Source of the DNA: Wolfiporia cocos
Lineage: Eukaryota > Basidiomycota > Agaricomycetes > Polyporales > Phaeolaceae
Direction: 5' to 3'
DNA: 64,000 bases
Assembly: GCA_029448655.1 (NCBI GenBank)
Contig: JACCLO010000001.1
Span: 1,984,001 to 2,048,000, forward strand
Part shown: piece by piece, positions 10,440 to 22,284 of the stretch
How the letters are laid out: each line of letters opens with the position of its first letter
How positions within the stretch are numbered: the first letter of the stretch is position 1
Translations under genes and position numbers: made by a program
Notes under the pieces: generated by a model
The model's database searches: none
What the model was told of the DNA's origin: nothing
The model's input: only the letters and a program-made list of their open reading frames with translations

Positions 10440-11044
10440 GGCGTTGGATAGACGTGGGGATACGTGGAGGAGAGAGAGCAAAAGGAGGGACTGGTCTTGT
10501 AGGAAAGAGCCAACTGCGGTTTGGTGCGCAGGACGTACGTGGATGTCGTGAAGAAGGACGAAACACGTTCCCTGCCACGTAGGCCTTCTTGTTTGGCTTC
10601 CTTTGGCGAGCGGCTGTGCTTGCCACTTTCGGCTTGCGGCATGAGCGATTCCGCCGTTCCCGCCAATGTTGCTCGACACAGGCCCGGTACGTACTGCGAG
10701 AGACAGGCAGACATACCGGTCGCCGACATGGTGTGAGCGAAACCAGACCTTGATGATGAGTGACAAGATAGCTACTGCACAAATGCGCGGACGGCCGCGC
10801 ACCACGATCATGCGTCCTAAGTCATAAACGAGCTAATATGTAGCGTACAAGCTGCGAAGCCCCGAAGTCTGGAACCCGGATGATGTTGGAAATTCCTGAG
10901 CATTAGGAAGATCTATTGCAGACAACTGCACGCAGGCAGTGAGACAAAAGCAAAACACCAAGACTATACAACAGATGATCAGTACCGCAAAACAGACAAT
11001 TGACAGTCAATCCAAGGAAGAGGTACAGGCAGTAACAGCGGTCG
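10440..11044. other. HAC1 leader and promoter region
   Basis: This lies between the HAC1 start and the 3' end of the CTI6-like gene, both on the minus strand. It should hold the HAC1 promoter and 5' leader. The HAC1 frame is open through part of it without protein-like composition, so it may include leader sequence or a 5' intron. Confidence 0.45.
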
Positions 11045-13206
11045 TCATGAGATAGCAGTCCTGCGCTCTCGCTCTTTCGTCTTTGCTCCCGGCCCAAACC
11101 GCTCCTGGAAGCTGATCAGCTCCTCCATCAGCTCCTCCATCATCTTCATCGTCGTGGGCCCCGACTCCGAAGAAATATCCGGATTTGGCTTCTTCTCCGG
11201 CAGAGGCGACGCGGCGCTAGGAACCCCCTCCCCTACCGCCGCATCTGCATTCTCGCGTGGAGGGTCCTCCGCTCTCACAGCCGCGTTCCCAGAAGCAGCC
11301 TGCACGTCTTTGAGCACCTTCTCAATAGCCTCCCTCCGCCTGCTCCGCTCGAGCGCGCTCGCCTGCTCGCGTCCGACCCATTCCACCAGCGCGCGCACGC
11401 GCTTGTTCATATCGCCGACGCTCATCCGCTTGCTCGGCCACTTAACCTTCACGCCGCGCTCTGTTGTGCGCTCGAGCGACTCGCGCCCGGACGGATCCAC
11501 CCCGCAGCCGCGTACCTCGAGCGGTCGCGGGACGTCGGTGGGCAGCATGGGCTCGAGATGCGCGAGATAATCAGGCAGATTCCATGAAGTGAACAACGGC
11601 TGCTGCGAGACTGCATACGCATGCGAGTTGTGGTAGGCGCGCGAGGCGTTCGTGTGCGCGCTGCCGTTCGCGCCCTGGCCAGTCGTCGTGCTGGCCTGCG
11701 CTCGTCTGCCGTGATCGTTCCCCGTATTGACTTTGCACAGGTCATCTCAGTGTCTGCGAGCGCGCAGCTTGAGGCTGTACCTACCTTTCGAGCGATTGTT
11801 GGTCGACTTGCGGCTCGAGGCCGTGTTGCTGGCTGGAAGTGAAGAATAACGGTCACGTGAGTTACGTCAGGATCATATACGCGAGCGCGGACCTTCGTCT
11901 CCTTCTGCCGCCACCTGGTCTTGCGCTTGCGTCTTTCGCGCTGCTGCACGCCTGTTTCGGGAACTTCCACTCTTCGCTGTTGTCGCTGGCGCTGGCGCGG
12001 GCTTCGAGACGGGGACAGTACCACTCAGCGGCGTAGCGTCACGCGGCCCCGCTAGGTTGTTTGCTGCGGTCCGATCTGAGGCTATGGACGCGGATCTCGT
12101 GCGTTTGGCAGTCCCGCTGATACGAACAGAAGTCGTGAACTCCTCGAGCGTATCAAGTAGGCCGTAACTCACGCGTCGTCGTCAGATCTCTTCCGCTTCC
12201 TCTTATTCGCGTTCTCGGCCTCCTGCTCCGTCTCACCATCGTCAGCGTTCGTCCCATTCGCCGCTGGCGTGCTGACCGGCGTCCCTTGAGCGGCAGCCTC
12301 TGCCGCGGACTCCTCCATGATTGCCTTCAAGGACTCCTCGTACATTGCGTCTCTGCTGTTCATCGTGTTTCGTCGTTTGGTGGGCTTCGTGAAATGGGTG
12401 GGGGAGTGGGAGCGAGATGCACGGGAGGCGTGGTTGGCAGCTGTCGTGGTATGATGAGAGTTGGTTGACGACTGACGGGCCCTTTTCGCATGTTTCCTGC
12501 ACGATGTGAGCGCCCATGGTCAGACAGGCGACGGGAGTATGTGGCAGTACGCACTTGAGCAGGTCGGGGTATAAATCAGGTCGGCACTGCTCGCAATAGT
12601 AATGATTAGGGAGTTCCGAGATATCGGTAAAGCCCATGCATTGTCCGTGCTGCCAGGCAGAACACATTTCGCACTGGGCCATGAACTCGCCCTGTGAGTC
12701 CTCCTCGTCGCCTTCGTAGAGGCGCGGAGGAAGTTAGCGTAGATCAGTTGCTTCGGCGACGAGTGCCACTCACGACAGATGCACCGTGTGATGCCCTGTT
12801 CTTCCTCGCCATCCTCGAGTTCCCCTCCCCCGTCTCCATCGGGCGCGTCCGACTTCGTGGCATTGTCGTGATGCTCGTCCCCCGTGGCCCCCGCGAGCGC
12901 GGACGCCTTCTCCTTCTCCTTTCCCTTGCGCTTCGAACGCGCGTTTCCGTTTCCGTTCGCGCCGTTCTTGCGGACGTCCTCGAGGGTGTCGTCGGCGTCC
13001 TCCTGCTTGCTGCGCTTGCTCTTGCTTGAGCTCGACGAGGACGGAAGGGGCGGACGGGAGGGGTTTTCTTTCGCCTTAGGGGCGGTGTCAGACGTGGGCG
13101 ATCCAGCGGGGGACTTGCTGCTGGTGGACGCTGTGGGCACCGTGCGCCTGGAACGTCGAGGCTCCTTAGGGGACGGTGGCGGGCCCATGACTGCCACGTT
13201 GGCCAT
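11045..13206 (-). CDS. CTI6: PHD-finger protein, CTI6-like (Rpd3L deacetylase component)
   Basis: This is a nuclear chromatin reader, by family likely part of the Rpd3L histone deacetylase complex. Six exons, 13206-12774, 12711-12555, 12496-12173, 12116-11893, 11832-11781 and 11705-11045, stay in frame and give 616 residues. The N-terminus is Ser/Pro/Lys-rich. The PHD finger (about residues 140-195) shows its zinc ligands in TRCICR, AQCEMCSAWQHGQCMGF and HYYCEQC. RDAMYEESLKAIMEE and a KRKRKR nuclear signal follow. Near the C-terminus is the conserved block FTSWNLPDYLAHLEPMLP, then ERGVKVKWPSKRMSVGDMNK, which supports the CTI6 assignment over a generic PHD protein. The last 40 residues include a predicted helix (TMKMMEELMEELISFQERF). 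Confidence 0.88.
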
Positions 13207-13556
13207 CTTCGCGCTTCAGTATGTTGGGCGACGGAGAGGTGGCGGGGATGATGGGGGAACAAGGCAGTCGGTGAAAGAAGATAGGATGCTCAGTGAAGTC
13301 GGTCAGTGCCCTCAGTGCATATTGTCTCCTGAGAATGTCCAAATCTGGGCCGGTCATGGCATGGAGACTCGAAAATACCATATTAGGAGTGAATATGTAT
13401 CCAAAACGATCAGTTTGGCACGAATTGCTGAAAGCTCTGACATCAGAGCAGAAGCGCTCGCCGCGGGAATCTCAGTTCCTCGTCTACTTGCCTTCACTCC
13501 TCCTGCCACGGCGTCGACGCTCTAATTAGGTCCTGCTCGAGCTCACTTAGTCTTTC
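13207..13556. promoter_or_regulatory. Divergent promoter region, CTI6 / VPS8
   Basis: This 350-base gap lies between two divergent start codons. I see no gene and no clear core element. Confidence 0.45.
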
Positions 13557-16500
13557 ATGAATGGTACTCGGGAAACTCATGAAGGGACTCGCGTAGGGCC
13601 ACGCGCGTCGCTGGACTTCTCAGATACCGATGGCGAAGAGGCTCCGGATGACCATAGCGGGGATTATTCCACGCGTTTCGACGAGCTCATGAACGATGCT
13701 GAAGGCGAAGGTGCGTCCGTACACGAGGAAGACGAAGACGAAGAAGAGGCCTTTCTGTACAGCGGTAAAGACGCGGAACCGACAGCTGGCTATCGCGAGC
13801 GACTGCGCGATCTCCTGGGCTCGGAACACGAAGATGATGAGCTAGATGAGCGTGCGGCAGGGACTGTACTCAATATAGCGGAAAGGGACAAGATTGCGAT
13901 TGCGTTGGATGATGAAGCGAGGGTAAGCTTTCTGAAGTGTTCGCATTGGTCTGCCTGAACACGCGTTGTTGCAGGTCAACGTGCATGTTGAACACTCCCC
14001 GGCACCGTCAACACCATCGACTCCACTACCAGAAGGTCGCGCCCTACGTGGGTCTCCTGCGGACATGCCTACCAAACGACCCATATCCTTCATCCACCCC
14101 ACCATCTCGCGTCTACGCTCCGCGACTCCGCAGCCCCCGCACTTCTCCCCGTCTGGCAGCGCGGGAACGCTTTATTCTCATCCGCACGATGGCGCCTCTG
14201 CGACACCTTCGCATTTCTCTGCGCTATCTCGATCGTCGTCTGTGGGTGTCAGTCCGGACGGTGAGCGCGCCGCGAACGGCCAATCATCCGAGACGCGTGA
14301 GGTCTTCCGCTGGACGCAGTTGCGGGAAATTGGCAAATATATCTACTCCAGACAACCCCTAAAAGCTTCGTCTGTCCTCGGTGTAGAAAACGTGGGATCA
14401 CCGGCTGTCCTCGCTACGAATGGACTCATCTGTGTTGGTACGGACGCGGGCAAGGTGCTCGTATTTGACTTTAAGCAGAGTCTGAAGTGCATATGCGGGA
14501 CCGATAACTCAGGTGCGCAATACACTTTCTCGGTGGAGCTTGACCTGAGCAAGGTCTGCAGACAGAGCGGTGGGATCGGTCACAGCTGTGGCCTTGTCAT
14601 TCGATCACACATTCGTCGCCTCGGGACATTCATCCGGGCACATACAGCTGTATGACCTAAGCAACCCGAAAACTCCAGCCCGCTTCGTCGCTCCCACTAC
14701 GCCGGCCGAAGTTGCGTCCGGAAGGCAGGAGGGGCATATTGCGGGCTCGCGGATCGTCAGTATCGGATTCGTCGCGGGCAGACACACCGCAGTCGTCTCC
14801 GCTGACGACAGCGGGCTTTCGTTCTACCATAGCCTGGGCAAGGTGCTCTTCATGGACGCGTCGGATACACTCAGACTACTGGGAAAATATCCAGACGAGG
14901 AACTCGCAGCCCCACCAGCCCAAAGTGCGGGTGTGCATCACTTTCGGCGGCGAAAGCCACGCAAGGCTAGCACGATATTGGCCATGGCTCCTCTTCCACT
15001 TGGAACCACTTCACATCCCACGGAACAGTACAGTCTTGTTGCAATGCTCACCCCGATTAAGCTTGTGATTGTCGGTCTGAAACCGTCGCCGAAGACGTGG
15101 TATAGACGACATCGTGAGGTCGAAAGCACAGGCGGAGCGAGATCTAAGTTCAAAGGCACGCTCGCTTGGTTCCCTAGTATAACACCACAAGAATCTCTCA
15201 ACCAGGCAAGGCCTGCCAATGAAACTGCTAAGCCAAGGTCGACCATCCCAATGCTGGTGCACTCCTGGGGCGACTCGCTTTTCCTCATACGGGTATCCGA
15301 GACGAAATTCATGCAGCCAACGCGCAACGCGCGAACAGGCAAGGTCACAAATATCGAGACCGGCCGGGTCGTATTCGAGGAGATGGGACAATGGACGGCG
15401 AGTGGTGATATCCTGGCGCTGCAATGGCTGAACGTCAATGTGGGTTCGTCCGCCTCGGTTGTACGTGCGTACTACCCGTTCTGACGCTCATGATTGTGAG
15501 TAGCAAGTCGTCGTTCTTACTACAAAGGCACTGGAGGTGTATGATATCCGGTCGACAAGGCTCGTAGAGCATGCCTCATGCGACGCTTGGCAGTTGGTGT
15601 CTCCGGTGCTTAGTCACACAACAAATGGCACCGTGTCGTATCCCGATGCTGTGACAGAGGTGGCGCACAGCTTCCGTGTGTACAAGGGCAAGATCTTCAT
15701 GCTTGTGAGTGTATTTCGTTCCTTCTGGTGGCGTCACTGATGAAAGGGCCATCAGTGCCAGCAAGAGCTTCAAGTCGGCACTTTGCTGACTTGGGCTGAT
15801 CGTATCCTCTCTTATGTCGAAAATGGCGACTTCCTTAGTGCAATCGAGCTGACGCGCATGTACTACGTTGGGGAGTCGCCCGGCAACCGGAATGGCCTGC
15901 CTGAATCACCGAGCAAGCTCAAGCAAGTCGTGGGTGACAAGATGCACGAGCTAATGATCGCCTCTGCGAGCTACGCGTTCTCTGAGGACCGGATGACGGA
16001 CGGCACGCACGTCACTCCGGACGGCCGTGGCGTAGACCGCACGTCGCTGTTTGAGGGCTTAGTGAAGACCTGCGTGCGCGCTTCAATTGCATTGGACGAC
16101 TACGACTTCCTCTTCGAGGATCTCTTCCAATACTACGACGACAACGGCATAGGCCGTATTTTCCTCCTGCAGATGGAAGCGTTCGTACTTGACGGCCAAT
16201 TGCACAACGTTCCCCCGCGGATTACACAGCGTTTGATCGCTCTGCACGAGGAGGACGGCCACCCCGACCTCGCAGAACGCATTATTTGGCACATCGACGC
16301 CGAATGCTTAGACGTCAATCAAGCAATCACCCTGTGCCAGCGACACCGCTTGTATGACGCTCTCCTGTACGTATATACGCGGGCGTTGAAGGATTATGTG
16401 TCACCTGTGGTGGAACTTATAGGGCTGGTCCGGAAGGTCCAGCAATTCCGCAGGGCGAGGGCCGAAGACTTGTCGTCTGCGCCAAGGGCGAAGGAAGAAG

Positions 16501-18500
16501 AGATTGAACCGGTTATTTTGAATGCGTACAAGATCTATCCTTACCTGGGAAATACCCTAACTGGTCTCTCGTACCCTTCAGCCAAGCCAATCCCAGATGA
16601 CGAAGGCCTGCAAGCTAAGAACGACGTGTATTCTTTCTTGTTCAACGGTCGATCGAGCGTATGGCCTCAAGGCGAGGGTGGCAACCTGGTCCCAACCGCC
16701 GATGAGGAGAACGGCGTCGAGCCAACGTTCCCATATACGCGTCTACTACTGCGCTTCGATCCTGAAGCATTCTTGCACACCCTCGACCTGGCGTTCGAGG
16801 ATTCACACCTGAATGACGAAACACGGGGAGTTAGTCGGCTCATCATCGTAAAGATCTTGCTGGAGATTCTGTCTTCCCCCAGATTGGATCGCGAAGTGGT
16901 CACCTTCATTAACATCTTCATTGCGCGGAATGTTCCCAAGTATCCTCAGTTCATCCAAATCCCCCCGAGCGCCCTTCAAAACATTCTCGTTGGACTAGCC
17001 GAAGACTCAGATGAAGGTACAAGGGAGGATCGGCAGCTTGCTGCAGAGTATTTGTTGTCTGCATATACTCCTCACGACACCGCCCGTATCATCGCCCTGT
17101 TCGAGGAGGCAAGATTCTACCGAATTCTGCGCTCGTGGTATAGGCAGGAACGACGATGGCCCGCCCTGCTTCTGACATTTTTCAAAGATCCAAGCTTGTC
17201 GCGCTCCGATATCTTCCTCTGCGTCAGCGATGTGCTGGAGTCATCCAAGCGTCTGAGCAAGGGCGAGCTACCCAAGGAAGTCCTCACCACTGTCACTGAT
17301 CATCTTTCAACCCTCTTGGCTTACAGCGTGCCGGACACAGCGGCACTGCTGGACGAGAGCATTCCGGCGCTGCACGAGCGCGTAGTGGAACTGTTATCGA
17401 CCAAAACCAATGATGCGGATAGGTTCTTGTATTTCCGATACCTCCTCGGACCACCGCTCGGAGAGGACGACGGGACGGTGCCAAGCCGCGTTGGTGGACC
17501 GTCCCCCCACGTCCCGCCTTCCCTTCGCCGAATGTATGTCGCCGATCTGTGCCGGTTTGAGCCGACCAAGGTCATTTCGTCACTGCGGTATCTCTCTGCT
17601 GAATTTGTCGATGCTGCAGAGGTGGCTCGGATATGCGAAGAGAATGGCGCCTATGACGCCGTGATCTGGACGCTTAACAGGCAGGGTGATGCAGTTGCCG
17701 CGCTATCAAAAGCGGAGATTTTCGAGCGCGAATTGTGCAATGATCTTACCGAGGAGCTGGTGCGAGCCGATTCCCAGTCAGAAGAGGCCATTGGCAATTA
17801 TCTCTCTGTTCTGATGAACATTGCTGGAGCCGCAGTCTCTGTGTGTCTGGAGCAGTCGCAGATTATGCGTTCCGACGACAAGCTGCCGCTAGAAGATTTT
17901 TGGTACACGTTGCTCAGGTTCCAGATTGATGCAGTACAGCGGGTAGCCAGTTGTTGCTCGCCTGAGGCTCTCACGGCTGTATTGGTTGATTCAGCTGATA
18001 GTCGTCGTGTGGCGGCGCAAATGCAAGCCTTGTCAACATTGCGCTCACAGGTGCAAGAGTCGTTCACCTCCCTGCTCTCTGTCAGCTCTACGAAGGCTGT
18101 CTCCATGCCACGGCTATTCAAGCGCCTCCTCACATCGTCGCCATCGGATGGTGTTTCACACCCTACGCTCTATGCGGAATTTAGGACATTGTTCACGGGA
18201 ATGCTTGAATCGTATCGATCGGACGGTGACATGCTCACGATCACGAAACACTTAGTTGACCGCGACTTGTTCTATGCCATCGAAGATCTGGTGCAGGAAC
18301 GTCTTCGAGGATGGGCACCGTCACAAGGGGTCTGTCGCGGTTGTAAGGAATCGTTCCTGGACATCAACAAAAGTCATATAACAGCCGAAGCGGATGCCAG
18401 AAGCGGTGTATCGATTATTGTGTCACGGACAGGTGCCATATACCATAGTAGTTGTCTTCCACCAGATTACCCTCGGGCTAATGCTAGTAGTGTACACTGA
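13557..18500 (+). CDS. VPS8: Vacuolar protein sorting protein 8 (CORVET subunit)
   Basis: This subunit of the CORVET tether binds the Rab5-type GTPase on early endosomes and promotes their fusion. Exons 13557-13922, 13975-14512, 14562-15439, 15504-15704 and 15756-18500 join in frame to 1,575 residues, a normal VPS8 length. An acidic N-terminus leads into a WD40-like propeller: LATNGLICVGTDAGKVLVFD, VTAVALSFDHTFVASGHSSG, IQLYDLSNP. A helical repeat follows in the large last exon (LLTWADRILSYVENGDFLSAI, FVLDGQLHNVPPRITQRLI). The C-terminus keeps a CxxC pair (CRGCKESFLDINKSH) and YHSSCL, a shortened RING-like end. The Met at 13557 is the first in frame. Its end is 113 bases from the end of COG2 on the other strand. 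Confidence 0.95.
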
Positions 18501-18613
18501 CCACATATATTCCATGGATTTCACTTGTATAGCTATGCAACTCTGACAGACGAGTACTATCTGAACTGATCTACATAACAGCCCTGGATGCCGGTCATCA
18601 ATCTCACTAGGTA

Positions 18614-21600
18614 TCATTCATTATCGGGGGAACTGGCGCCAGCCATATCTTGCAGCTGTTTATAGGTATCGCTCTTGTGGACGTCGACTCCCAAAGATAC
18701 AGCATCCTTCCCAAATGCTTCAACATCCAGGACCATCTGCATACGGATCTTCTCTTCGTCCGCACGTCCATCATCATCTTTTGCAGAAGAGCCAAACAGA
18801 GAGAAAGTTGACTTCTTGCCCTTCTTTAGTCGACGGAGGGACTCCTCGGTCTTCTTCATAGCCGAGAGATAGTAGATGTACCTGCGCAGTCTCAGCAAAT
18901 CTCTTCTCAAATGATGAACAGAAGTGTTCACCGTTGCGCTACTATTTCGAATACACCTTCAGCATAAGCTTGCAGGAACTCTTTCTTCATGACTGAGCCA
19001 GGACCATCTGCAGGATCGATGCCGAAGAAGCTCTTCACAGGACGGAAAATCAGCGAAACGAAATAGCTCGCCTCCGTGGGCATGCGATTGCTTGACATGG
19101 CTCGGAATTGCGAGGGAATGGAGCGCATAGATAGTAGCGCATCGCATGCTCGGCGAGACAAAATGGCAATGATCTGACCGGACAATGGTGGCACGAGCGC
19201 GGTGACAGATGATAGTGACTGCTTGAGAGCGTCTATGAACGTCGAATGACATTAGACAGCGTCTACAACGGAGGATTCGTCGCTCCTACCCTCTGGCTTT
19301 GCATCGTCATCCGCACGAGGCTCGGGCAGCATCATAGATAACTCCTCTCGCCAAAGCCTCCATGTTTCAGCTTCTAAAACATTGATGTCAATGATTGCGG
19401 TGGAGAACTGTAGCAAAAGCGTCTCGTCGGCCGCAACAGCCTCCGCAGACGCGGCTTCTGCTGGTGGGTTGGGCGTCCCTGCGCGAGAGAGCGAGGCGGG
19501 AGACCCTGTAGCCTGTTGCAACTTGAGCATACATACGGGAAAAGAACACGATAGCATACTGAGCCGAGTTTCTCCGCAGCCACAGCTGCAGCCACTTTGG
19601 GCGGTGGCTCAAAAGGGGGTAGACTGCTGTCAAGCCAGGTCTTGTACCTGCTGAGAAGCTACAGAAGTCATGCGTTCAGGTCAATGTCATGTTGGATAGT
19701 TGGACACCGACCTGCAGTGTGAACTTCCAGAAGCGGTGATTGAGTTCTGGGATGTATACTTGCGCGCTCCAGCAAGTGCCGATCGCCTCCCACACTGCGG
19801 CGGCTTGGAAAGTGACGAAAGGAGTTACAGCTGCAAAACAAGCGCATCAGCGAGCCGCGCCGAGCCACAACGGAAATGAGTTACATTTACCGCTGACGCG
19901 CTCTAGACGAGTAGTTGACAGTGATTCTTCCAATTTTGTGACGATCTCCTTCCAGCGCAATTGAAAGTACACTGGCAATTGCCACCGCCGCTCAAATGCA
20001 GCAAATGTAGGATGCGCGCGCATAGCCTCAACAGAGTGTACGGACGGTGCCAGGAACTCCAACGAGCGGACAAACGCTTGTGTAGTTTCATGATGCTGGT
20101 AATGTCTGTCAGAGCTGTCCGCCTAAGGGTGCGAGAGCATCAAACCTTGCGAAAATCATCTGGTCTACCGGCTGCAAACACAATGCCACCGAGTTCGTCC
20201 ATGATTGCTCTGCCAATCTCTGCCCACACTACATTCGCCATGATCTCGAAACCGTGTTCTGACCCCGCGTCTCCCTGTTGAGCACGCGAACCAGATTTAA
20301 CGCATACACGCTCAGCAGCCTCCATGATCCTTCGCAAATCACGATCAACGAAGCGCAGCACCGTGTTATACAGCGCAGCGAGTGCGTCATCACGATCGTC
20401 GAGTATATGCGCGAGTGGCGCATTGGCCTGTGCCTGCAAGCTGAATTCGAACGGATTCTGCTTGGATGCAAATGCAGTGAACGGCGTGTATGGAGTACGT
20501 GGGGGATATGAGGCAGTGAGTGGCGGGGCAGGTGAGCGAGCACGAGGTGGAAATGGGGTATGTGGAAGGATGGGCGAGTGTGGGGACGCGAGCGCGCCAG
20601 GATGGATTGTCTAAAGAGCTGTCAGCACGACACATATGACGACCAGGAATAAGGGGGGGTTGCCTTCTTGACGAAGTCGCTCACGAGCTCTCTTCGAAGG
20701 AGTTCCTCCGCATCACGCCACAAATAGAGGACATCATACGTGCGGAAGCATTCCGTCACATCGGCGAGCCACTTGGTGCGCTCTGCATCGGTCGCCCTGT
20801 TCTCTTTACCTTGCTCCTTACCGGATACGAGAGACTTGATGGTTGTTGCAAATAGATGGTCGAGGTCCGCTGATAGGGTCGACTTGATCCTGTCAATGCG
20901 CTACGGCGATTTGAACATCCCGGAAATACGCAATTCGGGGAACGTTCACAGACCCATTGGGACTCGTTTACGAAAGCGCTGTTGGGCGCTCTTGATGCAT
21001 GATAGAGCAACTGCGTGTACTCTGCGGCAACACGAGCGAGGTGCTTCGCGCGATTTCCTCGTGTCCTTGCGTGGCAAGGGTGGGTAAGGTTGGTATGTAT
21101 CGCATATCCTCATACTAACCTATCGTCGGCTTCGTCTGGCCGTGGTATCATCTGCATCTCGGAAATCCCATTGTCTTCATCGTCAGGCGAGGCTATTAGT
21201 AGTAGCGACTCAAGACGTGTAACAGACTCTGAAATCTTGAGCAGCAAATGTAAAAATGCCTGGCGCAGGCTGTCGTAGCTGGCTCCTTATAGCGTGCATT
21301 TGAAACATACCTTTTGCTCTCTCAGCGCCGACCGTCTGTTCAGCTTGGCCTCAATGGCATCTTGCATGAGCTGTAGAGATCGTCGCGCATCCTGGAGCAT
21401 GCACATATAGAACGGTCCAGTGTATACATCCACGATTGTGATGACGTACGAGTACCTGGGATTTTAGATCGCCCAGGGGCTTCTGGAGGTTCTCGAGCCG
21501 CTCGCCCTCTCCTCTGAGATCGGTGCTAAGGCTGATGAATGCCTCGTAGTCATCGTTAATAAGCCGCACAAGCTCCTCTTTCAGCGTCGCTAGGTAATCG

Positions 21601-21851
21601 CGCAGCTCGGTACGCAGATCAGGCAAGGATGTGTACGCGCGTGAGAGAAGGAACTCTTCGACATTAAATTCCTGTGCTGATAGGAAGTGATTGTCGTGCA
21701 CAAGCGGGACGTAGACAGGGAGATTGCGCTCCGCGACATCAAGCTCAATTTCTCCCTCTCGCGTTGGCGACGTCAGCTCACGCGTGGCGAGTTCCACGGC
21801 GAGACGGTGTAGCTGGAAGCGATCCCTTGATTCGTCTACAACAGCCATCAA
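18614..21851 (-). CDS. COG2: Conserved oligomeric Golgi complex subunit 2
   Basis: COG2 belongs to lobe A of the COG tether, which captures retrograde vesicles at the Golgi. Early minus-strand exons are 21851-21456, 21391-21311, 21259-21120, 21065-20954 and one starting near 20888; further exons run to 18614. The N-terminus is typical: LPVYVPLVHDNHFLSAQEFN, VEEFLLSRAYTSLPDLRTEL, YEAFISLSTDLRGEGERLEN. Midway come FEFSLQAQANAPLAHILDDR and DDALAALYNTVLRFVDRDLR, strong COG2 signatures. The end carries SYFVSLIFRPVKSFFGIDP and a charged helix (KKTEESLRRLKKGKKST). The start could be either of two adjacent Met codons at 21851 or 21848. I did not fix every internal junction. One intron after FVKK may use a GC donor. 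Confidence 0.92.
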
Positions 21852-22284
21852 AGAAGTCTAGCGGGGCTGAGTCCTATTGGGAGCATAGAAATATACGCGC
21901 GCGGGCTCAAGCGTTCTCCGAAGGAAAGCGGCGTAGCAGTGGTTAAGCGCGGGCGCGGGAGGATCTGCTAGAATGGCCAACAGTCAACGTTGCAACTATC
22001 ACCCTGCGCTGACAACATGTGCCGATATCCGTTACGCAAGGAAGCAGACTCCTCTTAGATCATCTTCGCGGTGATTCACTATCCAGTTTTGATGCACGAC
22101 GCAAATGTGGGAGCGATGGGAAAATGCGCAAGAGGCGGAAACGCCGAAATGGTGAGTGTATGCGTGGTTGAGTCACCTTAAAAGCTGCTACATCTTGCCA
22201 GGTCGACCCTCATCGCCCCTAAGCTGCTCTCTGATCTCCAGTCGCCAAAACATACGTAGCGCGTTGCTCAGCTAGCCAAAAACA
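21852..22284. promoter_or_regulatory. Divergent promoter region, COG2 / ILV1
   Basis: This 433-base gap lies between two divergent start codons. No gene is visible in it. Confidence 0.5.

Noticed and set aside
10440..10811. In-frame upstream extension of HAC1
   Set aside because: Composition is not protein-like for this family and similarity starts at MKRAADSDN; probably leader sequence.
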